DNA from: Symbiodinium natans
Lineage: Eukaryota; Sar; Dinophyceae; Suessiales; Symbiodiniaceae
Length of the DNA: 62,000 nucleotides
Direction: 5' to 3'
Assembly: GCA_905221605.1 (NCBI GenBank)
Contig: CAJNDS010000298.1
Span: forward strand, 1-62,000
Shown: one piece after another, positions 43,800 to 56,124 of the stretch
Position numbering within the stretch: position 1 is the first letter of the stretch
Layout of the letters: every line of letters starts with the position of its first letter
Notes under the pieces: generated by a model
The model's database searches: none
What the model was told of the DNA's origin: nothing
The model's input: only the letters and a program-made list of their open reading frames with translations
Position numbers and translations under genes: made by a program

Positions 43800-45518
43800 C
43801 GGAGCGGTGCACTTGTTTGTTTTTTGTCTGCGGATTTGCTGAGAGTTGGAGAGATTTGCTATGACTGGCGGTGATTTGCTGATACTTGGAGGTCACTACG
43901 ACTCCTACCTCTATGCCCGCTACCTTCGGGGCAGCCGTCCCCCCTGGCGGCCACTCAGATGATCTCAGGCTGTGCAGTAGGCGAATATGTCGACCAAAAA
44001 CAGTGCAGGGGTTGAGGGATGCTATGTTGAAAGTCACCGAGGAACCAAGAACTCAGAATGCCCCGCTCCACCCCTCCCCCACCATGCAAAACTCAGGTGG
44101 AGAGTTCGCAGCCCGTGCCTGAGTCCGACTTGGGTTGCTGAGCTACGAAGTTGGAAGCAATCCAGCGCCAACCCGAAAGTCGCGATCAAGAGAGACGTTC
44201 GGTGAACAGCAGCGGCCGTGAGCCTCTAGCATGCGCTTCTCCATGCGAGCCGTGCCTCCAATTCTGTTCTCGTACCAGCAAATTTCTGAGCGCTCTCAGA
44301 GAGATACTCGCGAACACAGAGCAGACACGCGGTGTCGGTATCAATGTTCATTCCTGCACTGTGCACACGCAGCCTGAACATGGCTTTGCACAATACGCGT
44401 GGCGAGCCACTGCAGCAGAGGCTTCGCAAGCAGCCTGGGCCAGTCGGTAGCCAAGAGTGCTGTGTTTTGACGCTTCTGCTTGCCGGGTGTGAAGTCGGAA
44501 GCTGAAGAATGGCTAGTCCAACCTGCCATACCTGCCATGCGCAAGGAAGGTGAATTGAACTCAGGTGGGTCTTATCCTACTGGAGCTCCCTGTGGCTGCG
44601 GCCTTGGACAAAGGTCTTCAGTTGAAAGGACGGCAACTGGTTTCTAGGGCTGCACCCTCAGCCAAGTTTGAACCCCAACAGCTTGAACCCGAAGCTTTGG
44701 GGATGGGTTTTGGGGCATTGGAAGGGCATGGCATGAATTCGTATGGTTTCACAAGTGGTTAATGCTCAATGATCTGAATAGTTTATTGTGTTTGCAACCC
44801 TGCTTTAAATGTTCCTGCTTGTGGGCTTCGAGGGCGGGCGTCGCTAGTGAGCGCCAGAACCGCACTTGCGTAGCCCCGAGCTGCAGCCTGAGCTGCTTTC
44901 CATGCTCTAAGTCCCCTAATAGATTGACGAAAGCACCTTACAGCCCTCAACTTGAGGCTTTACACTGGCTCAAAATACTAAAACTAGAACAACTTTACCA
45001 AAAGTCCAATGAGCCTTCCGCCATGGCACCACCAGCAACTGCGGCATTGCTTTCCTGGGCTTTGCTGCAGCCTGAGGCCACAGCACGGACTGAATTTCGG
45101 ATTCGGGTTGGTGGCATGTGGTCCTACAGGATTTGCTGAGGTCTCGCATGACTTGAAGGTCGCGCAAGTTGGCTTTGAATCGGCTAGAGGAATTTCCAGC
45201 TTGGCCATGTCTTTGGTTGTCATTCGGTCCCAACCCCTGGAACAGCCTACGTCTATTAACAGCCTGCCTTCGAGTTGGCTAGATTTCAGTTTCGAGTCTT
45301 TTCAATGTGGGTATTTCTCCTTCTATACTCCCCCACATGCATACTTCTGGAACCCCCAGAAAGGGTACCCCTAGTTTTGGAAGCCCACATGTTGCACAGT
45401 TTTCCCCTGACCCGTCTTCGGCCCGACCCGAGGCTTGCATTCATTTCGGCAGTTGGGCTTGCAGCGTCAAGTTGGGTTTTTGGGTTTGGCGGGCGGGTGG
45501 GGGGGATGGTGGGGGGCG
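43800..45518. other. End of the NAA60-like gene and intergenic stretch
   Basis: The last family residues (the A-Y-L-Y strand) should lie here but were not found. A relative of the 17.6 kb element end occurs at 45349-45380. The G-rich run at 45486-45518 directly precedes the start codon of the next gene. Confidence 0.35.
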
Positions 45519-46791
45519 ATGCACCTCTCCGACACCACTCAGTTGAGCTTGCTTTTCGCATTGTTGGCCCTTCAGCTGTTGCTTTTGTCGCGAGTGCGTG
45601 TCCCCCTGAGATTCCAGAACTCGGCCGTATGTTATGATGCCGACCCAGCACCAGCGAATGTGACCCCTCAAAACAGGGCCGAAGACACCAAACGAGGGCT
45701 TCGTGCAAACCCTGAAGCAGGGCAGCGCTGCCCCACCACAGCTTCGTGGCAATCCAGAGTTCAAGGTCTTGTCTTGGTTTGTTGTTGGCTGCAGATTTTG
45801 GGGGTTCAAGGTTTGAGGGCTATCGAGGTGGGTTTTAGTGGTTGAGAAAGTTGAGAAGCGGTCTGTATTTCTGTCGTTCGGCCCGATGACTCCGGGGTTG
45901 CGCATGAATTCACGAACCCTGAACACCCTGAGCCTTCATGTGGTACTGAGCTCGCCACCACTTCTTTTCCGACAACACCATGGTAGGTGATTCTGGTACT
46001 GTCTGGTTTATTTCTGTAATGCCAACTTCAGAAGCCCGTGTGCGAAAACCAATGGATAGCTGATAGCTTCGACAATTTCCAGATCACTCCCGCATTCAAT
46101 TTCTTCTGGTCACAAGAAGATGAAAGAGTGCTCACAGCTGACATGACAGGTTTGGTTTTCTGTTTTTGCCCTGGGCCGAGGATTGGTATCGTCACCATAC
46201 ACACTGAGAACATTCAACGATATGCAAACACCACCGGGGAAGCCAACAGGCAATATGCGGAACGGCATGGTTATGGCTTCCACATCGTCACACGCTTGAT
46301 TGACAAGTCACGGCTCCCACACTGGTCGAAGATACATGCAGTGCTGCTTCATCTTTGCCAGTATGATTTCGTTTTCTGGATTGACGCCGATGCTGCATTC
46401 TATGACCGTCACCTGCGGATAGAAGATGTGGTGCCTGTCGCAGGTCATGATGACAAGCACATTTGGCTGCAGCAGCATTCGCAAGATTACCCGTCCATTT
46501 TCCGAAAGGAGTTATTCGACACGGGAACCGTTCTCTTTCGGAACTCAGCGTGGACTCGTCAATTTCTGCTGGAATGGTACTTCTACCCTCCTTGTCAAGA
46601 TCCACAGATCCTTAACTACACGGAGCAGTACTGCTTCTGTGAGGCATACAAGGCTCCACTCCGGTTCAAGGTGTGCTATGAGGTTCACCCTAAAAGCTCA
46701 ATCACCTCTACCAGAGTCCTTCGAGGCAAACTTCATGGACCTGCAAGCCAAGACCATGGTTCTGCCTTCCAAGGAGATCAACAACCATCAG
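45519..46791 (+). CDS. GT34-like type II membrane glycosyltransferase, 3' end incomplete
   Basis: Probable Golgi glycosyltransferase of the galactosyltransferase GMA12/MNN10 type. Start ATG at 45519: MHLSDTTQ is followed by the signal anchor LSLLFALLALQLLLL, basic residues and an N-V-T sequon, as in type II Golgi enzymes. Exon 1 ends near 45650-45700. Exon 2 (46032-46670, after acceptor CTTCAG) encodes the catalytic domain: IGIVTIHTENIQRYA, QYAERHGYGF, WSKIHAVLLHL, FVFWIDADAAFYD (the D-A-D metal/nucleotide-sugar motif), FDTGTVLFRNS and FLLEWY. A 55-base GT-AG intron (46671-46725) leads to exon 3 with LQAKTMVLPSKEINNH, the strand before the family's C-terminal loop, up to a GC donor at 46792. 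The final exon with the G-D-x-x-x-H end was not found. Alternatives: another DXD-type transferase. Confidence 0.7.
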
Positions 46792-46799
46792 GCCACGCT

Positions 46800-47880
46800 G
46801 TAAAGCACCGTGTAGTGCGCTGTACAACCCAAGCCGCATATATCCAGCACCCAATATCTTTGACCGTTCTGGAGGGCGCATGTTTGCACAAGTCCTCGCC
46901 CCCTCACTGCGCACTGCCCGTGCCAAGGGTGCGGGATTCGATGGCATAGCCCTCCATAGATGTGGGGCTTACTTGCTCTTCCTATCCTAAGCCCCATTGC
47001 AAGCCCCTCAGACCTCTGAACTTTAAGAGCCCATGCTCATCAACAAAACACAGCAAGGGCTTCACAACCGTTGCGAGGCGCCCGCACCTTGGGAACCGGG
47101 CCTCTTCATTCTCCATCTGCACCTGGGCGCTGAAGCTGTAGGTTGGTTATACGGCTTGGGATTGAGATCCGACGGACGGACCTCTCTAGGATGCGTATGA
47201 TGCGTTCAGATGTCTGTTTACACATGGAATGCGGCAACATGGGAAAGCATGTCAGAGCACCGAGCTCGTAGACTGAAAGAGACGAAGCGGAAGTAAGAAC
47301 TTCCCTTTCCTTGCTCAAGGACGTTAAGAAGCTCAAGGGGAACACTTTGGAATTTCTTCGGGGTGGGGATTTGCCCGGGTTCTTAGGCTAGTTTAGCTTC
47401 CTGCTGAGCGTCAAGCATCTGATGGTTTAGGCTTTCACTGTGGTCCAGCTTTGCCGAGGCTTCTAGTGCTTGTAATTATCAAGCTCAAGCCACAAACTCT
47501 CAAACCTTGAATTCGAGGAGCGGGCAGACGGATGCGCAACGCGCCGGCTACTTCCCGCAGGCCAGTCTCAGCAACTAGAGTCATTAGTGGGCTCTTTAGC
47601 TTCCTGGGCTCATCCGGCTTGATTTCCTTCCAAAAGTTGAGTCGTGAGCAAGAACTCAAGTAAACATTCTGAGCAACACGTCTCAACTTTTAGATTGTAA
47701 ACTAGCAAGAAAAACCCCACAGCAACATCAGACTCACGAACGCTCTCGATGCTCACTCCTGAAGACTCAGCCTGTGGACACAGAAAACAAGCAGGGGAGC
47801 AAATGACCTACTAGTATCTCTCCTGGTGCAGAGAATTATCGGAACCGTGAGCTAGTTCCTGTCACAACTTGAGACCGCCC
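46800..47880. other. No exon identified downstream of the GT34-like gene
   Basis: The missing C-terminal exon could lie here. I see only unique sequence with AACCTTGAATTC-type words and no frame with GT34-like content. Confidence 0.3.
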
Positions 47881-47889
47881 ACTGATAGC

Positions 47890-48150
47890 GCTTGTTTAAA
47901 CGAACTCTTTACATTTATCAGACCCCAGAGGCAGATTCCCCAGTAAGCAGCTTCCTTGCGTCCACTATCAGTCGCAACAGCGCAGCGCATGTAGATGCGG
48001 AAGCACCCTGACCCCAACCAGAAATAGAGGCGCACTTGCACTTCAGTGCTTTGCGTGGGGTCATGGGCGTTCCAGAGGCGCTGGCAGGACGGGCCAAGGT
48101 CTTTGTCGACCAGCCCGTGCCGCGGCATGACATTTACTCGTAGCTTCCGA
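47890..48150. CDS. Coding-like stretch, strand ambiguous
   Basis: The + strand (after the acceptor CACTTCAG near 48046) reads MGVPEALAGRAKVFVDQPVP and ends at a TAG about 48143, with C/G-ending codons, so it could be a terminal exon, possibly of the upstream gene. The - strand frame reads RLYFWLGSGCFRIYMRCAVA then TDSGRKEAAYWG and is just as protein-like. Only one can be right. Confidence 0.35.
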
Positions 48151-48229
48151 ACCAATGGAAGGGCACGAGGGGTGTGTTATGTTGACTGTCGCGCTTTCTT
48201 CTACCCTTAGGGCGTGAGATCTAGACTTG

Positions 48230-48480
48230 GTTTAAGGCCTGGTCCTGGTGTTCAGGGTTTAGGGCTTGGGGCTGTAAGGCTTTGTATTTCAACATGTTGA
48301 CTGTCGCTTCTTCTTCTTCTTCGTCTACAGTGAGGGGCGTCTGACTTCGATTGTTGTTTAGGGTGCTTTAGGGTATTTAGGGTCTTTCCGCTCTTCTACC
48401 GGTACCAGTAGGTGCGTCGGACTTAGATCTTGTGTTAGGGCTTAAGTTTTGAGGATGTTTTAGGGTTTCGCTTTTAGGCA
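48230..48480 (+). repeat. Degenerate TTTAGGG-type words
   Basis: GTTTAGGG, TTTAGGG, TATTTAGGG and TTTTAGGG words spaced through 250 bases with TTCTTC runs between. Old telomere-like sequence. Confidence 0.5.
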
Positions 48481-49072
48481 TGCTCCAATCTGATCATTGT
48501 TGGGTAGCCCGTAATTTGCCCACGCAGCTCGAAACCTCACTGTCCTACGGTGCGGCGGCCCGCGTACGATCGTTCAAAACCTGTGAACGGTACAGCCAAA
48601 GACTTAACCAACTCAACGTCTATCTTCACGCTTGCGCAAAGTGCCATGGCTAAGGATGACGAAGTGACTCATTATCTCGTATCGTTGAGTAGAAATCTGC
48701 ATCGAGAAGTGAGAAGTGTCCAGGCATGTCCAGATGGCGGAATCACACTTTAGCAGCTGCAATCTTTGCGCGAGTTTGCGTGTGGTTTTCCTCGCGAAAA
48801 CCAATTTTCATAGACTGTCCACGGCTCAAACGTCTAAAGCGTCAAGCATCCACCAAGCATTGTGAGCTTTTGAGCTCTTACGCACTCAGAGCGACATGCA
48901 GCGTCCCACACGGGGGCTCAAGCTGTTCACCTTTCTGCTGCTGGTGTGTAACTCTTTGCAGGAGCGTCCGCAATGCTGTGATGTGCATTCGCGCGGATTG
49001 CTGTGAATCAACTCCATCCCGTAAAAGGCTCTAACTAGTTGGAAATCAGAGATGAAATTAACTAAATGTCAA

Positions 49073-49187
49073 GCTGAGAAAGGAATACGAGGACTTCAGG
49101 AACTTCCAGGAGCTCTTCGCCAGCCACAGCTACGGAGGCCTGGCTGGCATCCATCTGTGCATGGTTGGGCTTGGTGACCGGCACTCG
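49073..49187 (+). CDS. Exon candidate, unrecognised
   Basis: After the acceptor AAATGTCAAG the frame reads LRKEYEDFRNFQELFASHSY then GGLAGIHLCMVG with strong coding codon pattern. GCATG|GTTGGG or GGAG|GCCTGG could be the donor. The frame continues into GLGDRH, which recalls the PIKK kinase loop but does not align around it. No family assigned. Confidence 0.5.
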
Positions 49188-49420
49188 ATGCTTCTGGACG
49201 CCCTCCTGTTCCCTGGACTGTTGTCTAATGCGTCTAGTGTTGGAGAGGTGCCGCCAGGCGCTAGGCACAGGCCTGTTTTACGGGCATGGGCTAGGTTGGC
49301 GTTGCGTTGTGGATACTACTGGCATGGCATTGTGAGATATTAATGTTTCGGGATCGAACACTTGAAATATTGCGCTCCTTGAAACCTCTGCCCCTCCCCG
49401 CATCTCCGCCCATCAGAGTG

Positions 49421-49472
49421 AGGTTCCACCTGACCTACCTGACCGGCACCATCATTGTTCTGGAGGGAGCAC
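49421..49472 (+). CDS. Exon candidate following 49073-49187
   Basis: After the acceptor CCCATCAG the frame reads VRFHLTYLTGTIIVLEGAPG. Beta-strand-like, with C/G-ending codons. It may belong with the exon at 49073, but phase could not be tied because borders are uncertain. Confidence 0.4.
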
Positions 49473-50327
49473 CGGGGCTTTACAGTCAAATCAGACACTC
49501 GGCTTTGCAACTTTGCATCTGCGCGCAACACCCAGCCTGGAGCCGTGTGAAACCGCCCTCAAACGTCCTGAAAGCATCTCAAGCCTCACGTGCTTCATCG
49601 TGCCAAAACCCGCCTCGAGCAACTGTAAAGTCGCTTGGTTTGAGCTTTGAGCTCCGGGCTGGGAGTCCTCCCCAGGTTCAACGGTAGGTAGAGATCCAAG
49701 GTACCTTTGCAAACTGCCTCTGCTGCTTCAATGCCGTTGATGTTGCTGTTCATTGTTCAAACATCTGAGGGAAGTCTGATGACCTCATGGGCGATGGATA
49801 CGGCAATCGCATGGCCATCCTCAGCATTGAGGATGGGGTTAGGGCGGCCATGGTTTCTGAAAGGGTTTAGACAGCCACGGCCGGCATCTTGCTTCTTCCA
49901 TGCGAGAAGGAAGTGCTCGTCATGGCTGGAAATCACGCACCCTGAATTCGTGCAACTTTGCCTGTTTTTCAGAGCTGCGAGTAGACGTATACTCACGTAC
50001 TGCCATGATGCTGCTTCTAGATGTGATGTTTGCAAAGTACGGTAATCATTCACTATGTATTGCCTCTTAAGTCTTTGACCTGGTCCGTGGACATCATGAT
50101 CTGCCCTGAGAACTACAAGGCCGAAGAATAATTTAGACAACGTTGTCCAACGCACGTCGACCAAAGACGCACCACTGACCTAATCTTTACCCAAGCAAAG
50201 CACAAAAAGCGCGTTGTTAGAGTGTGCAATGAGAAGTCTCAACTAGGCGACCTGAATCACTGCACCACCTCGCCTTGAACCCAACGTCCGATTTCTTGTA
50301 GCCGCGGCGTCGCGATGTGTACAGCTT

Positions 50328-50404
50328 ATGCTGGATCCATGGAGGAGTATGTCTCCGGGAAGACCTTCGATGGTGAGCCTTACGTCAAGGGGCCCCTGAC
50401 CGGC
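50328..50404 (+). CDS. Exon candidate, unrecognised
   Basis: After the acceptor GTGTACAG the frame reads AGSMEEYVSGKTFDGEPYVK then GPLTG. Codon pattern is good. A strong GT donor (GATG|GTGAGC) inside could shorten it. Confidence 0.4.
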
Positions 50405-50649
50405 AGTTGCTCCGTGCATGCGATTGCCATCGTTCGCCCTGGCTGTTTCAACTCCATTGTGCACAAGTTTTCTGTTAACGGTGTCCTGAGAATTGAGCAT
50501 CTCCAAGGCATGGGACCCCAAACAGACCCTTCAAATATGCGAATCCATGTCAGGACCATATCGGGCATGTTAGGTGTTTGGTGTCACTCAGGGTTTGTCA
50601 GGGTCAGGCACAGCCCGGTTTGGGGTCTACGCCTGAGCGTCTAAACTCG

Positions 50650-51730
50650 GACGTGCATGCACGCGCGAGAAGAAGGCTCTTGCCAGCACTTTGCTCACAG
50701 CCTAGCCATCGCGAAGACCCCAAGGTATTACTGCGACTTGACAATCCTTGGTGTAGAGAGCTGGAGGCCTTGTTGTGCTGTGTTGAAGCTGCCCTCACGT
50801 TCCTCTTCGGAAATCACTGCGGGACTTGCGGTAAATGGGTTCAGGGCTTGCACTTCAGGGGTTCTGGATGGCTTGACCTTCGGGGACTTCCAGCTAAAGC
50901 TTTCACAGCCGGCATTCGAATGCACGTATCTGTCGTGTAGCAGCGTAGCACGTGTTCTCAGTCCCAGAGTCTTAAATCTTACACAGGTTGAGGCATGGTT
51001 TGACGTGGGTCATTGGGAAAGGTCAGGCGTCCAACGTCCAAAGCCGTGATTTAGGAACATTCCTGAAGTGTTGTCTCGTGTTGGCGGTAATCCTATAGCA
51101 CATCGCGGCACCGCACATTCTCAGTATGCAGTACAAAAAAGTAGGCAGCGCTGCCTCCCGAAGCTAGAAAAGCTCGGGATTCGTGTCCAATGTCTCAAAC
51201 TTCGCCAGCCACCCAACCATGCAAAGGGTCATGAATGCCCCTCTTCGAGACTTCTCCTGACAGGCACTTGAAGAAGTATGACCACAAGCTGCCCCTTGGC
51301 ATCCTTGAGAATCATCTTCGGATTCGTGATTTCTTTGAGATGCAAGACCCTTGAGTCCCTACCTGCATTGCGAAGAGCCGCAGCCTAAAACCCTGAAGCG
51401 CTCCTTTGACCATAGTGTTTGGGCGCAGGCCCCGTGGCTTAGGCCTAAACTCCCTAAACTGAAGCCTGAGAGGCTCGAAGTGTTGAACCTCGCTGGCTTT
51501 GAGCGGGACCAGGCGCAGGTGGAGGCAGGCCACAGCTTCGGGGCGTCACCGCCCCTTGCTCAGACTGTTTTTGCCCTGGCCGCTCTTCAAATTGATGCAG
51601 TCCCTCCCCCGCCCCACGACCCCACCCCTGCCCCTCTCCCCACCACCCTTGCCCACCTCCCCCGCGCCACATCTGGACCCCGCTGACCGCTCTTCATAGA
51701 GGGCTGAACCACCGTCCCCCCACTGTTTGC
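50650..51730. other. No gene seen
   Basis: Unique sequence; C-rich near 51600-51665. No splice-supported frame found. Confidence 0.3.
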
Positions 51731-51734
51731 GGCT

Positions 51735-51860
51735 GCTTCTTCTTCTTCTTCTTCTTCTTAATCTTCTTAATCTTCTTAATCTTCTTCTTCTTCTTCTTCT
51801 TCTTCTTCCCCCCTCTCTGCCTATTGAATACTCGCCCCCTTCCCCCCCCCCCCCCCGGAT
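51735..51860. repeat. (TTC)n with TTAATC variants, then poly-C
   Basis: TTC units at 51735-51809 with three TTAATC interruptions, followed by C-rich sequence and a C16 run near 51842-51857. GTTCGGGGTTTCGGTGAACA is then duplicated in tandem at about 51880-51918. Confidence 0.85.
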
Positions 51861-53157
51861 GTGGGGGGCGGGTATTGATGTTCGGGGTTTCGGTGAACAG
51901 TTCGGGGTTTCGGTGAACAATAACCCCCACTCCTCCCTGAGCATGTCTCCCGCTCTTGGGATATTTTGAGGTTCCTTCTCCTGAACTTTCAGCGTTCCAA
52001 ACGCTTTTCTTGAAAGTTGGCATGCTGCAGGTGTTCATGTTGGCATGGTCTGTTCATGAGTTTTACTACTTTTCGGGCCGCTGTATCCTATAACTACAAT
52101 GAAAACTGCGATGCTCCAAAAAATGAAGTTAAACCTCAAAGCATATCCGAAACCCTTACTGAGGTTGGCAGACGTCTTCTTCGCAGTGCTCGAGGAGTGG
52201 CTGAGAGCCTGCCCTAGCGTCCCAGACGAGACAGCTGCTTTCCGAGCTTCAGGTTGAGGATTCGTCACGGTCGCTTGAGGTCCAAGCCACGGAAACTTGG
52301 ATTTTCCAAGCATCCTTCCTGGGACTTTGTTAAAGTCCTGCAAAACCTATCACGCAAGGACGCTGAAACATTCTGAACAAATGCTAGATTGGACGGATCC
52401 CGCCTCACAAGTTGTGGAGGGCCCCTAAACCCTAAACCCACGGGAGGACGGCTGTGTCGGAGACCCAGAGGCACTTCAGGCCGAGCCGGGCTTGCGCCTC
52501 GATAGTGCCTCTTGGCGATGCCATGTCGGGGGACTGGGTAAGGATTTCTAGATGCTCTGGGTTGAGACGGTGGACTTGGAGTTGTGCAACTGTAGTTTTT
52601 TCTCTGAGGTCGAGGAAATTGGCGTGAGTTCAGGGGGCGAGGGTATGGAAACTTTGCGGCGGTTGCACTCGGATGAAGGATTGGGAGCTTTTCGACATTT
52701 AGAATGAAGATTGAGGTCAGCGTCAAGGTGTGCGACCATACTCCATCACTGGGATTCTGTCTTGTGTTTTTGGCTTTGACCATGTCTTTACGTATGTCTT
52801 TACGTAGTTGACACTGGGATCTGTGATGCATGCTGGGCAGGGTCTTGTGGAGCAATGATCCAGCAGTCTTAGAGTTTGCCTTGTGAGCGCAAGCATGTTT
52901 TTGAAATATCATGGCTTGCAAGTTGCTCTTCCTTTTCTCGCTTAGACCTGTATATCTGCTGCTGCAGTTACGTGCACCCTCGTAACTTGTGCATGCCCAT
53001 TTGTCTGTACGGATGTGCGTGGGTGTGGTGCCCGTACCTGCGTGCCCACAGGTGGGCGAGCATGGAAGGCTGTGCAGGTGCACGGGTGCGTGGGTGGTGC
53101 ATCTCAACCACTTAGTACATAGGCAAAGAGGGGGTCTTCCTTCGGCAGTCCCGGCAT

Positions 53158-53224
53158 GCACCTGCGCAGGCACCTGCACACGCACCTGCGCACGCGCCTG
53201 CGCACGCACCTGCACACGCGCACA
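53158..53224. repeat. 12-bp minisatellite (CACCTGCGCACG)n
   Basis: Five to six units of CACCTGCGCACG / CACCTGCACACG. Inverted relatives (GTGCAGGTGCACG) lie at 53030-53100, so the two could pair. The long - strand Arg/Gln-rich frame across it is a repeat artefact. Confidence 0.75.
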
Positions 53225-53409
53225 GGTGTGTGTGCGCGCGGGTTTGTGCATTCCGGAGTGGCTTCGTATTTCACTTGCGCAGATGTGATGCGTGCATGAG
53301 CACAGGCGGGTGTGGGTAGATTCGGGCAGACGCGGGGGGTGCGGGGCCGCGTAAACTTCTCAGCAACTCGGCACGGGCATCACAGAAAGGCGAGCTTGCC
53401 ATGAACTGC

Positions 53410-53600
53410 TAGTTTGACGAGACCAGCGGTCCAACTTTCAAGCTGAGCACCCACAAACAATTGGCAAAGGATGACTTCGGCAGCGACTTGCCGGACGCCT
53501 GCAACTTCATGTCCGCTACCTATGGTTGGCTGGCCGCTCGCCCAGGGGCGCTAATTCAAGTGCACGCTGCACACATGTGGAACATGAAGGTGGACGTAAT
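53410..53600 (+). CDS. Exon candidate, unrecognised
   Basis: The frame opens after a TAG at 53409-53411 and reads FDETSGPTFKLSTHKQLAKD, DFGSDLPDACNFMSATYGWL and AARPGALIQVHAAHMWNMKV. The codon pattern is strongly coding. It may be one exon or two. No domain recognised. Confidence 0.55.
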
Positions 53601-53905
53601 GCAATCTTTCCGGACAGATTTTGCACCACAGTTTTACTGCTGGCTTATTTTGCATGGGAGACGTTGGAAAGGCAGCTTGTGCTTTGCTAGCGAACTGGAC
53701 AGATGGGTCTTAGGTCCCGCTTTGTGGGAATCTGGCTCCAGTCCCGCCTCGCGCGGTTCAGGGTGTAGACCTCTCCCAGGCACCTATGAGACCTACTATA
53801 GCTCCTCAAATAGTAATTCTTCTCATGCATACTTATCCTTTGTTGCCCATCCACATGGGATCCCGCATCAAAGCTTCCGTGCGCCCCTACAGCCAAACAA
53901 CAAAG

Positions 53906-53990
53906 GATGACAAGCTCCTGCGCGCGGAGGGCCTGACCGACCTGCAGCCGCAGGTCGAGGCTGTCTGGGATGGAAATCCAGTGAAACTCA
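53906..53990 (+). CDS. Exon candidate, probably same gene as 53410-53600
   Basis: After the acceptor AACAACAAAG the frame reads DDKLLRAEGLTDLQPQVEAV then WDGNPVKLS. GGATG|GAAATC would be a GA donor. Strong C/G-ending codon use. Not recognised. Confidence 0.5.
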
Positions 53991-54439
53991 GCACACAGTA
54001 TCAGATCAGAGTTGTTACTCATTGTTGGCGCTCCGTGCGCCAGCTGTCGGGAATTTCGGTGGCAATCGCATCGCACAAAATGGTTGCGGAACATGTGCCA
54101 AGGGTTGGCCCCAATCCGTGGATCGTGGACAAGCCAACCATCCAATGCCATCCAATGCAAGCATCTGCTGATGCACTGCAGGATTTTCATGTTCACGGGT
54201 TTCGGGCAAACCGTAGCAAGTGGTGTCTGACGACTTCTGACGCAGGATGGCGCAACTGTTTGCCAAAGGGCTTGCCAGAGAAACCACATAACAAGAAGCT
54301 GAGGTGGGATCTTCTTGTTGAAGCCTTCTTCCTGAAACTCCTCAATAGTTTTGTTGCCCCTGTGTAGCTACAGTGTAATTATACTGCATACCTTTCAGTT
54401 AAAGGCCGGCAAGGAGCCCCCAAAAGCCTGGGCAGCTGT

Positions 54440-54540
54440 TGGACACTTCACTGGAGGAGTACCAACGCACCAATCCAGCGAATGCCCGAAAGATGAGGAA
54501 GCAGCACGCACCCTGCTTCAGAAACAAGCGACAGTTCCCT
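54440..54540 (+). CDS. Weak exon candidate
   Basis: The frame reads LDTSLEEYQRTNPANARKMR then KQHAPC, helical and basic. Borders unclear. May continue the 53.4-54.0 kb gene. Confidence 0.3.
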
Positions 54541-55514
54541 TCCAAGCCCGTGCTACATTCAGTGGCGGCGTTGGCTGGCAGAAGAGCAATCCACGCACAA
54601 GCAACACGTGCAAAGATGTACGTTTACCTGGCAAATAAAGTCTTAGAAATCTGGTGTGCGTTAGATGAGGGATGTTTGAAAATCTCAGCCGGAAGCGCTG
54701 ATGCGCCGTGCCTCGACGCCAGGTTAGTTGCGACAGCTCGCGATACAGTACTGCACCATCTTTCACGGTCCCGTTGAAGCGAAAGCAAACTGACATAGAC
54801 TCAGACTGCCAGGTTCTCCTCCCCGACAGCACTTCCGAGCCGGTCCCATGGCTGTCCTCGGACCCAAAGCTGCGTGGCCCAAGTTGAAGGCTCCGAAGGC
54901 TCCCCTTGCTGTCCTCACTGCGCCGTGTGGTTTTCGGGTTCGGGCATTCGCTTCTTCTTAGCTCTTAAAGAAAGTTTCGGACAGGACCTGGAGGCTTCCA
55001 CGCAATTCGGGGCAAAAAGTAATCTTGCATGTACTTGCCGGGGTTTTTGGGGTTCCTTGAGTTCAAAAGCAAAGACACTACATTGGCAACTTGACTTCAA
55101 CCAGGACAAAGCGCGGAGCACCATTCTTAAGCCATGTGAGTCCGCTCGAACTTTGCATGCAGACACTGCAGAATCATCAGGCAAGGCTTGCGAGGGTTTG
55201 TCAGGGGGACTCTAAGGCTTAAAAAGAAGTTTGGAGTCAGCACGTGCTTCCCAACTTTGATGTGGTTTGATCCGGTTTTACAACCCCCCAAACCCTAAGT
55301 CCGGAGCTTCTGAGCTAAGGTTTTGGGGTGCTCAAAAGAAGGGCAAAGTGACCTTCATTCGGTTGCCACGTGCCGCATTTGTGGACGACTGATGCGGAAA
55401 AGAAGCAGTTCGGGCTGGGTGGTTAAAAGGCTTAGGGCTCAGGCCGAGAAGGAACCTTGAACCAAGACTTACGATGAATGCCAAGGTGGCAGACTTGTGT
55501 GCGAAGGCTCTGCA

Positions 55515-55590
55515 CATATATGTATGTATGTATATGTCTAATATGTATATCTATATATGTACATGTATACATCGCTCTCACTCTCTCTCT
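55515..55590. repeat. TATG/TATA-rich microsatellite then (CT)n
   Basis: TATGTATG and TATATATG units followed by CTCTCTCTCTC. Confidence 0.8.
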
Positions 55591-56124
55591 CCCACCGAAC
55601 AGGGGTGCCTCGTCTTGACCAGATTAGCCAGCTACCTGAAGCCTGGGGAATGCTTGATGCAATGCCACTGCAAGCATACAGTGCCTGTTTCTAAAGCAGT
55701 TGGCTGGATGCAAGGATAGGTGTTGCTTTGTCCGCGCCATTAGATTGTATGCTTAGACATTGATATGTTCTCGGGTACATGAACAGCACATATAGCATGC
55801 CACTTTCAAGAGTAGGAGATGTTTAGCCCAGCTGTGAACATTGGATTCCCTTAGATCAGGCCTCTTTCCTGCGAAGCGTCCGCTACCGAGGACAGATGGA
55901 AGCAAAAGTCTGTCTGTTGTGTGATGTCGTACGGGCTACATCAAGCTCAGCTAGGTTGACTCGTATATGGCATGTGTTTTCATCCGTGCGACCTGCAACT
56001 TTTCCCAACTTGCACAAATAGAGATTTCGAACCTTGACCTTGTCGTCACAGGCTTTAGCTTGAAATGAAGTGTTGGTTTGAGGACGAGGTGTGGGTTGTT
56101 TGTTGGTGGGGTGGCAGGAGTAGT

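Noticed and set aside
49150-49200. GLGDRH in the frame after the 49.07 kb exon, like the catalytic loop of PI3K-related kinases
   Set aside because: The residues before (IHLCMV) and after (SMLLDA) do not align with the family, where N and L/M-L-D follow at fixed distance, and no other kinase motif is near.
52265-53251. 328-codon open frame on the - strand
   Set aside because: Its start is translated minisatellite (Arg/Gln/Val repeats) and the rest has no coding codon pattern.
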